Source: Treponema sp. (lineage in GTDB: Bacteria; Spirochaetota; Spirochaetia; Treponematales; Treponemataceae). From it: a stretch of 64,000 bases of DNA. The notes below the pieces were generated by a model that was not told the origin of the DNA, searched no databases, and saw only the letters and a program-made list of their open reading frames with translations. The first letter of the stretch is position 1, and each line of letters opens with the position of its first letter. Both the position numbers and the translations under genes were made by a program. The stretch is taken from contig JAEDFA010000003.1 of the NCBI GenBank assembly GCA_016293005.1, forward strand, positions 4,018 to 68,017, in the 5' to 3' direction. Positions 27,701 to 34,147 of the stretch are shown here, in pieces.

Positions 27701-29603
27701 GACTTTAATCTGGGATACTTCAAAAATTTCTGGCGTTGCAAAAGCGGATGTAGAAATCAATTTTAAGGCAACAGACCAGAGTTCTAATTCTTCAGTTGAA
27801 AGAACAACTCAGACAACAGAAAATGCAAAAACTTCTTATTACAAAGTTGATGTCGTTCCGTATATTACTTCTGTTTCAAGAAATGTAACCAAGAACAACC
27901 GTGCAAGGTCTGGCGCAATTCCTCTTTTAAGAGATGATACAACTTCAGAAACTGGAAACTTCATAACCGGCTTTAACCTTGGAACAAGTATTGCTTCAGA
28001 TCAGACTGAGCTTTTTGGAGTTTCTGACAGTGCAAAAGGTGAAACGCTTGCAATAAACTTTAGCAATACAAATGTTTCTGTTGCAAATTCAAAAATTACA
28101 TTCAGAGTAAGAAGCGGAACAAAAGACGGTTATGTTTCAATAAAAGTAAACGGAATACTTAACTTGAACAACATAAATGACAATTCTGCTGAATACAACA
28201 AGGAAAACATCGAAAATCAGTGGTTTACAAACGAATGGACAGACGACCGTTTTGTAAGAATCTGGGAGGATAAAGATACATTTGGAAACGAAGAACTTGC
28301 AAAAGATATTGCATACCCTGCAATGGCAATGGATGAAGACGGAGTTTTGTATTCGTCGTTTACAAACTACACAACACACAGCGTTTATTATGCAAAAATA
28401 AATGATAATTCTCCACAAGCAGTATTTAAGGGATATGATGCACCGGAAGAAACTACAATTTCTGTAAAAGGTTCTGGTTCTTCTGCAGTTGTAAATGTTG
28501 GTTATATGGGAAATTATCAGTCAAGCGGTGTACCGGAAAATTGGAATCCAAAATTGAGTGCTGCAGGTGGTTATCATGTATATGATCCAAATACTGGTAT
28601 TAAATATAACGGTTATCGTTTATTTAGATTTGAACAGCTTTTCCATAATCAGAAATTCCAGCAGTTCCAGAATTTCAGACTTGTAAGAAAAAGTTCGGAT
28701 GCTGATTCTAATATTCATACTGCATATTATGATAAGTCAACTGCTTCAATTCATTATTCTGTAGCAGTTGCAGATACAACTCTAGATAAAGACAACGCTA
28801 ATGGTAATAACCAGTCAGAATTCTGCTGGGTAAATATTGACGGAGGCTTTGACAAAGATGATACAATTGATTTTACAACGTATACATATAAGGCACCAAA
28901 TGATACAAAAAATACTTATACAATAAGTTCAGATGGTCCTATGAAAAATATTGTTCTTTCTAATTCTGTGTTTGAAGATGGTATGGAGCGGGCAAGTTCA
29001 ACAAGTCAGTTTGTCGGAATTGATTTAAATAATCGTGGATTCCCGGTTATCGTTTATTTTGCAGACGACTGTATTCGTGTTGCCCGGGCAAATGCTGATT
29101 ATCCAAAAGGAAAGGAGTCTTACTGGAAGGTTCAGAGGGCGGTTACAAAAAACTACAGTATGAATTATGTAACTTATGTCGACTGCGAGGTTGATTCATC
29201 TGGATATCTTCACATTGTATTTGTAAATACTTCAGGAGAACTTGTATATATTAAATCTACAAACAATCCGTCAGATGGTTCAAGGTATACTTTTGCTGAG
29301 CCTGAAGTTGTTACAGACGGAAGTCCTTCGTGCATTGACATCACGACAAGAGGAGAAACGCCGTACATCGCATGTATTTCTTCGATAAATGCAGTTGACG
29401 GGCTTACAATGGCGTTTAAATCAGGCGGAAAATGGGAAGTTATGAAAAGTCCTCTTGTTCACACCGTAGCTCAGAACCGAGCATGTATTGAAGCGCATCC
29501 AACTCCAGCAACAGGCTGGGGTGAAGCGGCTGTAGGTTATTACAGTAATCAGGATCAAAGATACCACGCTGCTTACTACATTGGAAACGGAAAAGGACAC
29601 TGA
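18765..29603 (+). CDS. Giant Ig-like-repeat surface lipoprotein (3612 residues)
   Basis: The signal peptide MIIKRRKTTLYIFSLAFLFS ends in the lipobox IFSC (Cys24), so the protein is lipidated. From residue 40 to about 3000 the chain is a run of bacterial Ig-like modules marked by VDNTEP/IDNTAP-type openings, SGSA/VxGTVxD strands and DKAGN endings. From about residue 3184 the modules give way to propeller-like blades (YPAMAMDEDGVLYSSF, VGIDLNNRGFPVIVYF, CEVDSSGYLHIVFV, WGEAAVGYYSNQDQRYHAAYY). The function is unknown; a surface adhesin or glycan-binding role is inferred from architecture. The start at 18765 is chosen over 18753 because GAGG at 18755-18758 fits it. A C9 tract at 19198-19206 could switch expression. 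A terminator follows directly. Confidence 0.85.
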   Translation: MIIKRRKTTLYIFSLAFLFSIFSCDVGLGEAVDTEPPSVEISAPLANDKIRGTFTMSGICSDEQGVKSVEIQFSSIDDSTGIVSYYPSENKFFKASLKEDNTKWECVIDPQKNKIPDGSYEASVVVIDKAGRNSKQKKSFSIDNTPPLVVLTRPSAKKTDVNPDSYGQKFIIEGQASDDSGIDLLEVEIYSKEENPKLLKTVQLKNVPLSININVAEFKDEIYTEIYGDNIEEGKKDYFCKIKAYDGTKKVPALSDDDKKGNLADSYYLYNDIYSSVLSKYKINEVYQILSGTYKETENRGGEAESEKSVFETVKENLSKNKIDSGFFSLNPRNNPSYILSGYESLLCDGKDFSELKYHIPNGTKIAVRLQSGLDNTPLIDDTLGVSCYECDDYAKILDEEAEIVLVPALKDKDGNVLLTDENAISERAAAISAIGSTARNISFSLDKSSGKLKIGRKYIIKAVGFDENKNEPFVEEPYGFMLVSNGASPKISVEEPADSVLNLKKGSSFKIKGSSYHDEGVPEVIIKANDKIIYSSETTSFEKQVNVSDIVKDENVSREYSVYVYSSYNEMESTYKEKTVFYDVDAPKISINSVIPLVEDSERKNNVNGIVSVRGSIVDSFTSVVPESAKYEVYDNGQKVESLSGKIENPLNFYFTVDTSSLTDETDLDVRILAEDKAGNLAVYNLKDDSYFINQKTDKPVITCNSFGEKAFVRGSSYSGFIQDDDSIDSVEFNLYYTDSSGNKGELYKGAPLKTVNNINSTQYNFSVNLPDSVNDFILEIIATDVKSDGSLPVTNEPYEHKFRIAGDAPVLEVDDPKVMRYITTEENLSGSKTITFTGKISGESNSLNQLKIQVLQGNDLDSAVVLIDSLWKADSDYDGTETDWEGTADISKVLNNKNEGEYRLYLKAVDANGISSSKEIKLTVDNTEPTLTVTKSSTEEDGTIYIGKVSEFKIAGNASDTNYSFVEYSYDKTSWESFSENAAWTFVYTPDETEEITVIFRSVDKAGNRSQTIEKKIVTIQNEPSISEIKVFAREGEKEISLQNGTYYLNKDFKIKGNVSYKYLKSFKCGEDEISLNENSFEYNPSDNKKGLYELRITDKAGQSCISTVNVFYDEKEPEVEFTVSPVVERNQKKNLINGEITVSGTASDKEDKVSFTKLILNDEEVTDSSGNPLSDKGVTKSVYSDNGMRFTYKIDTTKYDKNNLKIEIFSQDRAGNQIKKSETYYVDQETDKPVISSSTLNFEAKEAKDNKFGIEGKNITITAEDDDGVNSIDYIIKDSSLNKVGGDTISAENKTLITKTIVLPNDIVTGKYTIQFTVKDKNEPSVICETKEIPFAYDNDYPVIKDIKIGARTYEASMFVKKDDKLSLKAQDKAGIDKVQVVIKKDGSENTITLVKNQDNQDVYETEKNIELGSADGEYEAEISAYDIFGRSQTTSLSFKIDTVPPEWKENKGTSENPNLVNSYTVIQGGSKTVNQSQLNDSFWFNQTAITLSGSAYDKNGIDKYSLKITNSENPNPKPVEISGSSSYKITSDLYKQGSNTAHLTVYDKAGNSSQKTISIQVDSVSPSVTNATLKNSSNGKLITKANSVLLTVETQDDTSGVEKILVSASPDFSSSKEYDVSSITNNEVSFEIKSLSEGLKTLYVKAIDKAGLDSEVKTVSGLEIDRTAPTVLYKTYSTGTPTVNKTIKFEGTLSDEHLGSSPSVELYYKKKSDLSWTKFGANPSYTKTDEKSGSWEISVDTDTTQFTDNSEYSFQIRSKDLAENQITDSASYVTVKILQDSDVPVIKLNSITTDGKARLNTGTISGTVEDDDGILNMHIQLVSSEGTLNENNWTPLTVENGSWSYEIPKSGNPSTPDGTYTLYFKVVDKENTTFETGKTSSPYISDTSGESSKVTNSVSFSVDTTKPKILEVNVSFNGGETSSVISNNQIFGGKKYSSASFTVNASDTVSKREKLSVKLNIDTIEESLSYDSNNDVYTCSVDLTNSSMNGNYSLIVTAEDEAKMTDTFQKSIIIDNTAPDTIRNVVPKQNAEVTGEFSMTGLIQDDETNSGISEEEQDHLKYYIPKYAEKDTEPSENISWTDENLSQTSVSWSIDFANLSERLGYNISTSEISSEYSGFKDLSNSDLYNIPVWFRAVDKAGNIGYIKEGLYSGDTDSLKKPLKLKFNPNADKPRVEINYPVHDKTLNGFNYVVLGGNVRFSGSATDNEGIDSVYLQFDFDGSGNFDTSNQLYNNLGLSLVSIPNKSENGVKANGTVSWSYNLDISSLQNLSYETNEKVLRVRACAVDNDTVNGTLTSAWSEPVCISVNNSVPQIYIEKLRQYENASSSNVVKEIDFNDGDFISGENWFLEGYCEDPQKINIASSSVKGSTTEANFKVISDSEGNSDGKRVSFKIPVSSASGNWDVTLRVLDADSETPQSSERVYSLKIDNTKPAFKDGQNEDDLVLFKNGYGSDGTKIDNSGNYVQNSNGSIFTIASSVEEAGSGFKNAAVYFERSYKKEGKSRIFNVRKEYGDSRRENATEISSSKQEDSVYKNEENLPVLLKTVERSSVTTLSYDGLSSNHNIFKGSIVKLGGVYYKIINIEGNTATIDGNCDTSQTSAEFVYAMIVDNNDNGSGLSDDGDLMAESYSKAGSKWIWDCSVNSQNIPDGPIEIHVVVFDKAGNFKAGKVETRVTNNPVRITSVKLATDLNGNGTFDSTEYQDFYAIKNQEGIADTSKGVDIWNLSTKDELNSSKNWTVRERLSITPEFVGGTSPFYWKFSKGDVALSQPEQFTTSNSVKISNKQEFILDNTSLVAGDEYEGKDLYYRFSFYDSTEELESGKDTSWTVLNAKVKQELTDTVSPSIVVNPFYWESSSANSLYKNSKENGHIELEKHLKNGNFEESSGIYDKDPKLSGKVKIQGTVNDNKILKDIRVKIPGFTDSDDYILLAQYTKGSGWDCDKTESDVESSLNSKGFAFTVDSDEITQENGHTVTWTLIWDTSKISGVAKADVEINFKATDQSSNSSVERTTQTTENAKTSYYKVDVVPYITSVSRNVTKNNRARSGAIPLLRDDTTSETGNFITGFNLGTSIASDQTELFGVSDSAKGETLAINFSNTNVSVANSKITFRVRSGTKDGYVSIKVNGILNLNNINDNSAEYNKENIENQWFTNEWTDDRFVRIWEDKDTFGNEELAKDIAYPAMAMDEDGVLYSSFTNYTTHSVYYAKINDNSPQAVFKGYDAPEETTISVKGSGSSAVVNVGYMGNYQSSGVPENWNPKLSAAGGYHVYDPNTGIKYNGYRLFRFEQLFHNQKFQQFQNFRLVRKSSDADSNIHTAYYDKSTASIHYSVAVADTTLDKDNANGNNQSEFCWVNIDGGFDKDDTIDFTTYTYKAPNDTKNTYTISSDGPMKNIVLSNSVFEDGMERASSTSQFVGIDLNNRGFPVIVYFADDCIRVARANADYPKGKESYWKVQRAVTKNYSMNYVTYVDCEVDSSGYLHIVFVNTSGELVYIKSTNNPSDGSRYTFAEPEVVTDGSPSCIDITTRGETPYIACISSINAVDGLTMAFKSGGKWEVMKSPLVHTVAQNRACIEAHPTPATGWGEAAVGYYSNQDQRYHAAYYIGNGKGH
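19198..19206 (+). repeat. Nine-C homopolymer inside the giant lipoprotein gene
   Basis: A run of nine C between ACA and TTGTAG encodes Thr145-Pro-Pro-Leu148. With eight C the frame reads TTG TAG, an immediate stop; with ten C it reaches TGA after about 12 codons. Nine C keep the 3612-residue frame open. Such a tract is out of place in this AT-rich DNA. Confidence 0.9.
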
Positions 29604-29612
29604 TAGAGTAAA

Positions 29613-29676
29613 AATAAAGGGCTTTCAAATTATTTGCAGAATGATAACGCTTTTTAGAAAGCCCTTTATTTTTTTG
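29613..29676. terminator. Terminator after the giant lipoprotein gene
   Basis: AATAAAGGGCTTTC (29613-29626) pairs over 14 bases with GAAAGCCCTTTATT (29657-29670), followed by a T run. The 30-nt loop is large, but the stem is perfect. Confidence 0.85.
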
Positions 29677-29705
29677 TTGAAAACTTAAAGGAATAATATT
29701 AAAAT
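29677..29705 (+). promoter_or_regulatory. Promoter of apt, leaderless type
   Basis: TTGAAA (29677-29682), 17-nt spacer, TAAAAT (29700-29705), then six bases to the ATG at 29712. Confidence 0.75.
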
Positions 29706-29711
29706 CTAATT

Positions 29712-30245
29712 ATGGACGATATAAAAATTATTGACGATGCAATCAGAAGAGTACCTGATTTTCCAAAACCAGGCATTCTTTTTTACGATATTACAGGAAT
29801 TTTTTCCGAGCCAAAAGCGTTTAAATTATGCCTTAATAAAATGTACGACATTTACAAAGGCAAAAATATTCAGGGCATTTGTGCTGTAGAAGCGCGCGGT
29901 TTTATTTTTGCCTCTCCGCTTGCCGAAAAATTAAATCTTCCGCTCATTTTAATAAGAAAAAAAGGCAAACTTCCCGGAGAAACTTATTCCTGCAAATATG
30001 GGCTTGAATACGGCACAAGTGAAATCGAAGTTCAAAAATCAGACATTAAAAAAGGATTTAATTATCTTGTCGTTGACGATTTAATCGCAACCGGCGGAAC
30101 TTTATCTGCTGCAAAAAATCTTATTGAGATGGGTGGCGCCAGGGTAACAGAATTTTTTGGAGTCATTGGTCTTCCGTTTTTAAATTATGAAAAGAACCTT
30201 TCTCCAGTTCCGTGCACAACGCTGATTAATTTTAATTCAGAGTAG
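29712..30245 (+). CDS. apt: Adenine phosphoribosyltransferase
   Basis: Purine salvage enzyme joining adenine to PRPP to give AMP. The 177-residue chain has the family opening IRRVPDFPKPGILFYDIT, the central GICAVEARGFIFASPLAEKL, and the PRPP-binding signature YLVVDDLIATGGTLSAAKNLIE near residues 116-133. Length and motifs are those of a standard Apt. It has no ribosome site; the promoter six bases upstream puts the mRNA 5' end about at the ATG. asnA follows after 40 bases with its own TATAAT-like box, so co-transcription is possible but not certain. Confidence 0.95.
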   Translation: MDDIKIIDDAIRRVPDFPKPGILFYDITGIFSEPKAFKLCLNKMYDIYKGKNIQGICAVEARGFIFASPLAEKLNLPLILIRKKGKLPGETYSCKYGLEYGTSEIEVQKSDIKKGFNYLVVDDLIATGGTLSAAKNLIEMGGARVTEFFGVIGLPFLNYEKNLSPVPCTTLINFNSE

Positions 30246-30285
30246 TTTCAAATATTGTTTTTAAAGTATAATTTTGGGAGTCATT

Positions 30286-31305
30286 ATGTTTAAATATAAA
30301 CCTATTCTTTCTGTTTCAGAAACTGAACACGCAATTGTTTCTATAAAAGATTTTTTTCAGCTCGCTCTTTCAACTGAATTAAATTTAACTCGTGTTACCG
30401 CTCCGCTTTTTGTAGAGGCAGGTAAAGGTATAAACGACGATTTAAACGGAGTAGAGCGACCTGTTTCGTTTCCTGTAAAAGATATGAACGAACGCAAAAT
30501 GGAAATCGTTCAGTCGCTTGCAAAATGGAAGCGTCTTAAAGTCACAGAACTAGGCTTAAAACCTGGATTCGGGCTTTATACAGACATGAACGCAATCCGC
30601 CCGGATGAAGAACTTGATGCAATTCATTCCCTTTATGTTGACCAGTGGGACTGGTGTATGGCAATCGATGAAAAAGACAGAACAGTTTTTCATCTTTTTG
30701 AAGTCGTAAAAAAAGTTTACCGCTGCATTAAACGAACAGAATTTTTCCTTTACGACAGATATTCTTCTCTTACTCCTGTTCTTCCAGATGAAATAAAACT
30801 TGTTTTTTCTGACGATTTATTAAAACTTTATCCAAAAATGACGCCAAAAGAGCGTGAAAATGCTATTGCAAAAAAATATGGCGCAGTTTTTGTTGCTGGT
30901 ATCGGTGCAAAACTTCCGGACGGCACAATTCACGATGGAAGAGCGCCGGACTATGACGACTGGATTACAGAATCTGGTGACGGTCATGTAGGATTAAACG
31001 GCGATATAATCGTATGGAATTCAGTTTTGGGAAGGGCATTTGAACTTTCTTCTATGGGAATAAGAGTAAATCCTGAAAGCCTTAGAAAACAGCTTAAAGA
31101 ACGCGGCTGTGAAGAAAGAGCCTCTCTTGATTTTCATTCGCGCCTTTTAAATGGAGAATTAACTCAGACTCTAGGCGGCGGAATCGGTCAGTCACGGCTT
31201 TGTATGTTCCTTCTTAGAAAAGCGCACATTGGTGAAACGCAGGTAAGCCAGTGGCCTGAATCAATCCGTGAGGACTGCAAAAAGAAAGGAATTCCTCTTT
31301 TATAA
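30286..31305 (+). CDS. asnA: Aspartate-ammonia ligase (AsnA type)
   Basis: ATP-dependent ligase that forms asparagine from aspartate and ammonia, related to class II aminoacyl-tRNA synthetases. The 339 residues match AsnA. Visible signatures are [63 protein letters not shown]-like (DQWDWCMAI), and the C-terminal [30 protein letters not shown]. A TTG frame opening at 30274 would include the ribosome site; GGGAG (30276-30280) before the ATG at 30286 fixes the start. The following gene begins four bases after its stop. Confidence 0.95.
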   Translation: [339 protein letters not shown]

Positions 31306-31308
31306 TTT

Positions 31309-32289
31309 ATGAAAACCGAATATAAATTTGCTTTAGATGACCTTGAAAAAAGCCTGAAAGATTTTTCTAAAAATAAAATCACGGAACTGACTGTTCAGGA
31401 TGAAAATTTTGCAAAAGACAAAAAGAAAATACTTCATTTTTTAAAAAAGGTTTCATCTGATGCGCCAGATTTATTTGTTTCTTTTAAAATTTTTCCTGAG
31501 TGCATTGATTCTGAAATTCTAGATGAATGTCAGAATGTAAACTGTTCTCTTGAAATTCCGCTTTTTTTCAACGACAAAAAAACAGAAAAATTTATTTCAA
31601 AAAAGGTGAATCTTTTAAATAATTCTGGCGTCGTATTCGGTTTTGATTTGACTTTTGCAGAAAAACCTTCTGATTCATTAAAGGCATTTAAAGAAAGGCT
31701 TGATTTTGCCGTAGAATCTTTTTCAAATCATATCGATTTTCCGCAGACTGAAAGCGCAGAACTTTTTGAAACTTCTCGTGTTTCCTCGTCATTTAGTGCC
31801 TGTGACATTCGCCTTGCAAGAAACATTTCTTTTGCGGCGAGGACTTTTTATTCTTCAGGTCGTGCTGTCAGCTGGTTTAACTATGTTTTAAAACCGTTAA
31901 GGATAAGACCTTCTGCATTCTTTCAGGACTTTTTTGAATGGCAAAAATGCAATAACTGTGATTTTAAAAGCGGTTTTGTTCCTGAAAGTGCCATGCATCA
32001 GGAAATTGAAAAAATGCAGCTTTTATTTCTTCAGTTAAAATACGAAGAAAAAGGTCTAGCACACATTTTTTCTGCTGTAAACGATATTGTTTCATTAAAC
32101 GGCGCGTTTTCCCGTCTTTCTGGCGAAAATATTTCAACTGTAATAGAAACTGAATATAATCCTGAAGATTTGCTTGGACCTGAAATTATGGATTTAAAGG
32201 CGTTTTCAAGTGATGTCTGCATGGAACATTCTGTAGTTCAGGTTTATTTCAACGAGTACGGTGAGCCTGATTTTAAAATTCTCTCTTAA
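31309..32289 (+). CDS. Radical-SAM-like protein lacking the cluster motif
   Basis: A 326-residue protein resembling the second half of a radical-SAM TIM barrel: an NCSLEIPLFFNDKKTEKFISKK strand, then NNSGVVFGFDLTFAEKPSDSLKAFKERLDFAV and NHIDFPQTE, the pattern of HemN/B12-type radical-SAM enzymes. The N-terminal CxxxCxxC iron-sulfur loop is absent, and no N-terminal partner lies upstream, where asnA ends four bases before. Later it reads LRIRPSAFFQDFFEWQKCNNC, containing one CxxC. The fold assignment is inferred; activity is unlikely to be classical radical chemistry. The next gene begins six bases after its stop. Confidence 0.5.
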   Translation: MKTEYKFALDDLEKSLKDFSKNKITELTVQDENFAKDKKKILHFLKKVSSDAPDLFVSFKIFPECIDSEILDECQNVNCSLEIPLFFNDKKTEKFISKKVNLLNNSGVVFGFDLTFAEKPSDSLKAFKERLDFAVESFSNHIDFPQTESAELFETSRVSSSFSACDIRLARNISFAARTFYSSGRAVSWFNYVLKPLRIRPSAFFQDFFEWQKCNNCDFKSGFVPESAMHQEIEKMQLLFLQLKYEEKGLAHIFSAVNDIVSLNGAFSRLSGENISTVIETEYNPEDLLGPEIMDLKAFSSDVCMEHSVVQVYFNEYGEPDFKILS

Positions 32290-32294
32290 AAAAT

Positions 32295-33278
32295 ATGATT
32301 TTAAAATTTAAAACTACAACAAAAATAAGATTAGACAGTTTTTTGCGCCTTGAACTTCCCAAAAAATTCCCGGATAAAATTCTTTCAAATTCAAAAATAC
32401 GGCGGCTTATAATTTCACAAGGCGTAAGCGTTAATAATGTAAAAATTCTTCGTCCTGCGTTTGTTCTTTTAAAAGGAAGCGTTGTTGAAGTCGATTTTCA
32501 GAGCGAAAAATTCTTTTTTGAAAAAACTCCTGATGACATAAAATTTGACCTTACGCTTGAAAATGTTCTTTTTGAGGACGATTATTTTATCATTGTAAAT
32601 AAACCTGCGTTTTTTCCGACTGAAGAAACGATTGTTGGAAGTGAAAAAAGGGATAGCCTTCACAATTCTGTAATCCGCTATCTGTGGAATAAAAATCCTT
32701 CGCTTAAAAATCCTCCCTACGCGGGAATAATGCACAGGCTTGATCGGGAAACGAGTGGAATAATTCTTTTTACAAAAAAGCGTGAAGTTAATAAAGCGGT
32801 TTCCCAGATGTTTTTAAATCACGATTTTCTAAAAGTCTACACATCTTTATCAACTTATGATGAAAAATTAAATCATTTGAAAAATGTCAATTCTGATTCT
32901 AAAAATTTTTCTCTTGAACTTACAATGAACCGGATTTCCTCTAAATCTCAGAGGGGAAAATGGGGTTTTGTGCCACAGGAAAAAGGCGGACTTTATTCTA
33001 AAACTGAATTTACCGTAAAGAATGAATTTTTAATCGGGCAAAAAAAAGTTTATCAAATTGAATCAAAACTTTTTACAGGAAGAACTCACCAGATTCGCTT
33101 TCATTTAAGTTATTCAGGTTTTCCGATTTTAGGAGATGAACTTTACGGGGGAATAAAAGATTCAAGAATCATGCTTCATTCTTCGCTTTTTGAATTTATT
33201 CATCCTGTTACAAAAGAAAAAATTCATATTGAATCAAAACCTGATTTTTTAAATCAAAAATGCAACTTTCTTTCTTGA
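32295..33278 (+). CDS. RluA-family pseudouridine synthase
   Basis: A 327-residue RNA pseudouridine synthase. The N-terminus (RLDSFLRLELPKKF, IRRLIISQGVSVNNVKILRP) is an S4-like RNA-binding domain. The catalytic block is YAGIMHRLDRETSGIILFTK with the nucleophile Asp in HRLDRETSG. The late GRTHQIRFHLSYSGFPILGDELYGG is also diagnostic. The target (23S rRNA or tRNA) cannot be read from sequence. A second RluA-family gene lies at 62632-63582, so the two probably modify different sites. The start is six bases after the previous stop with no strong ribosome site, suggesting translational coupling. Confidence 0.9.
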   Translation: MILKFKTTTKIRLDSFLRLELPKKFPDKILSNSKIRRLIISQGVSVNNVKILRPAFVLLKGSVVEVDFQSEKFFFEKTPDDIKFDLTLENVLFEDDYFIIVNKPAFFPTEETIVGSEKRDSLHNSVIRYLWNKNPSLKNPPYAGIMHRLDRETSGIILFTKKREVNKAVSQMFLNHDFLKVYTSLSTYDEKLNHLKNVNSDSKNFSLELTMNRISSKSQRGKWGFVPQEKGGLYSKTEFTVKNEFLIGQKKVYQIESKLFTGRTHQIRFHLSYSGFPILGDELYGGIKDSRIMLHSSLFEFIHPVTKEKIHIESKPDFLNQKCNFLS

Positions 33279-33336
33279 TTTTTGTCTAAAGATAAAAGCA
33301 TTTAAAAAGTGCTAAAAAAAATCTTACGAGGTTATT

Positions 33337-34044
33337 ATGAAAAACGGAATAAATAAAATTTCAGCATACGGAGATTCAATTTTAAAAGGTGCTGTTACAG
33401 GAACAGACAGCGGTCATCTTTTTGACATTATCGAAGATTCAAGTCTTGTGCTTGCTTCAAAGGCACTCGGTTTTGAGCTTAACAATCAGAGCGTGTTCGG
33501 TTCAATTGTTTCAAAAACTCAGCGAAGGTTGAATCGTGATATTGAAAAAGGCATTTTTTCTGATCTTGCAATTATTGAAAGCGGTGGAAACGATTGCGAC
33601 TACGACTGGACTCAGGTTTCATCATCTCCTGATGAAAAACATCTTCCGCGAACGACTCTTGAAGATTTCATTCAAAAAATCTCAGAAATGGTCGATGTTT
33701 GCAGAAAAAATAAAATTACGCCTTTAATAATGACGATGCCTCCTTTAGTAAGAGACAGATGGTATAATCATATTCTTCATGGTCAGGATGAAAATGCAGT
33801 TTTAAAAATTTTGAATGACAATCCTGACAGGCTTTACCAGAATCATGAATTATACAATATTTCGCTCGTTGAATACGCTTTTAAAAATTCAGTTCAAATT
33901 GTCGATATGCGAAAAGAAATGCTTTTGTCAGAAAACTACAGAAATTTAATGTGTCTTGACGGAATTCATCCTAATGAAAAAGGCTACAAATTTATGTCTG
34001 AAATCTGGATAAGAGAACTTCCTGAAGTTCAAAAAGAATTTTAA
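33337..34044 (+). CDS. SGNH/GDSL-type hydrolase
   Basis: A 235-residue cytoplasmic esterase-fold protein; no signal peptide is seen. It shows the SGNH blocks: ISAYGDSILKG (nucleophile Ser14), an SKTQRRL Gly/Asn-containing middle, ESGGNDCDYDW (block III Asn), and DGIHPNEKGYKF with the Asp and His of the triad near the C-terminus. The substrate class is broad (lipid, acetyl-xylan or carbohydrate esters) and cannot be chosen. ACGAGGTTATT precedes the ATG. It lies between an RNA modification gene and an rRNA methyltransferase without obvious functional link. Confidence 0.85.
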   Translation: MKNGINKISAYGDSILKGAVTGTDSGHLFDIIEDSSLVLASKALGFELNNQSVFGSIVSKTQRRLNRDIEKGIFSDLAIIESGGNDCDYDWTQVSSSPDEKHLPRTTLEDFIQKISEMVDVCRKNKITPLIMTMPPLVRDRWYNHILHGQDENAVLKILNDNPDRLYQNHELYNISLVEYAFKNSVQIVDMRKEMLLSENYRNLMCLDGIHPNEKGYKFMSEIWIRELPEVQKEF

Positions 34045-34147
34045 TTTTTTTTCTGTGAAAAATTTAAGTTTAACAGAAAAAAGTTTTATATTTACCAAAG
34101 TCTTTTTTTTGATTAAAATGAATTAAAATTGATTTTTGGAAAAAAGA

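Noticed and set aside
31301..31306. TATAAT just before the gene at 31309 as another leaderless promoter.
   Set aside because: It ends only two bases before the ATG, too close for a transcription start; the gene more likely belongs to the asnA operon.
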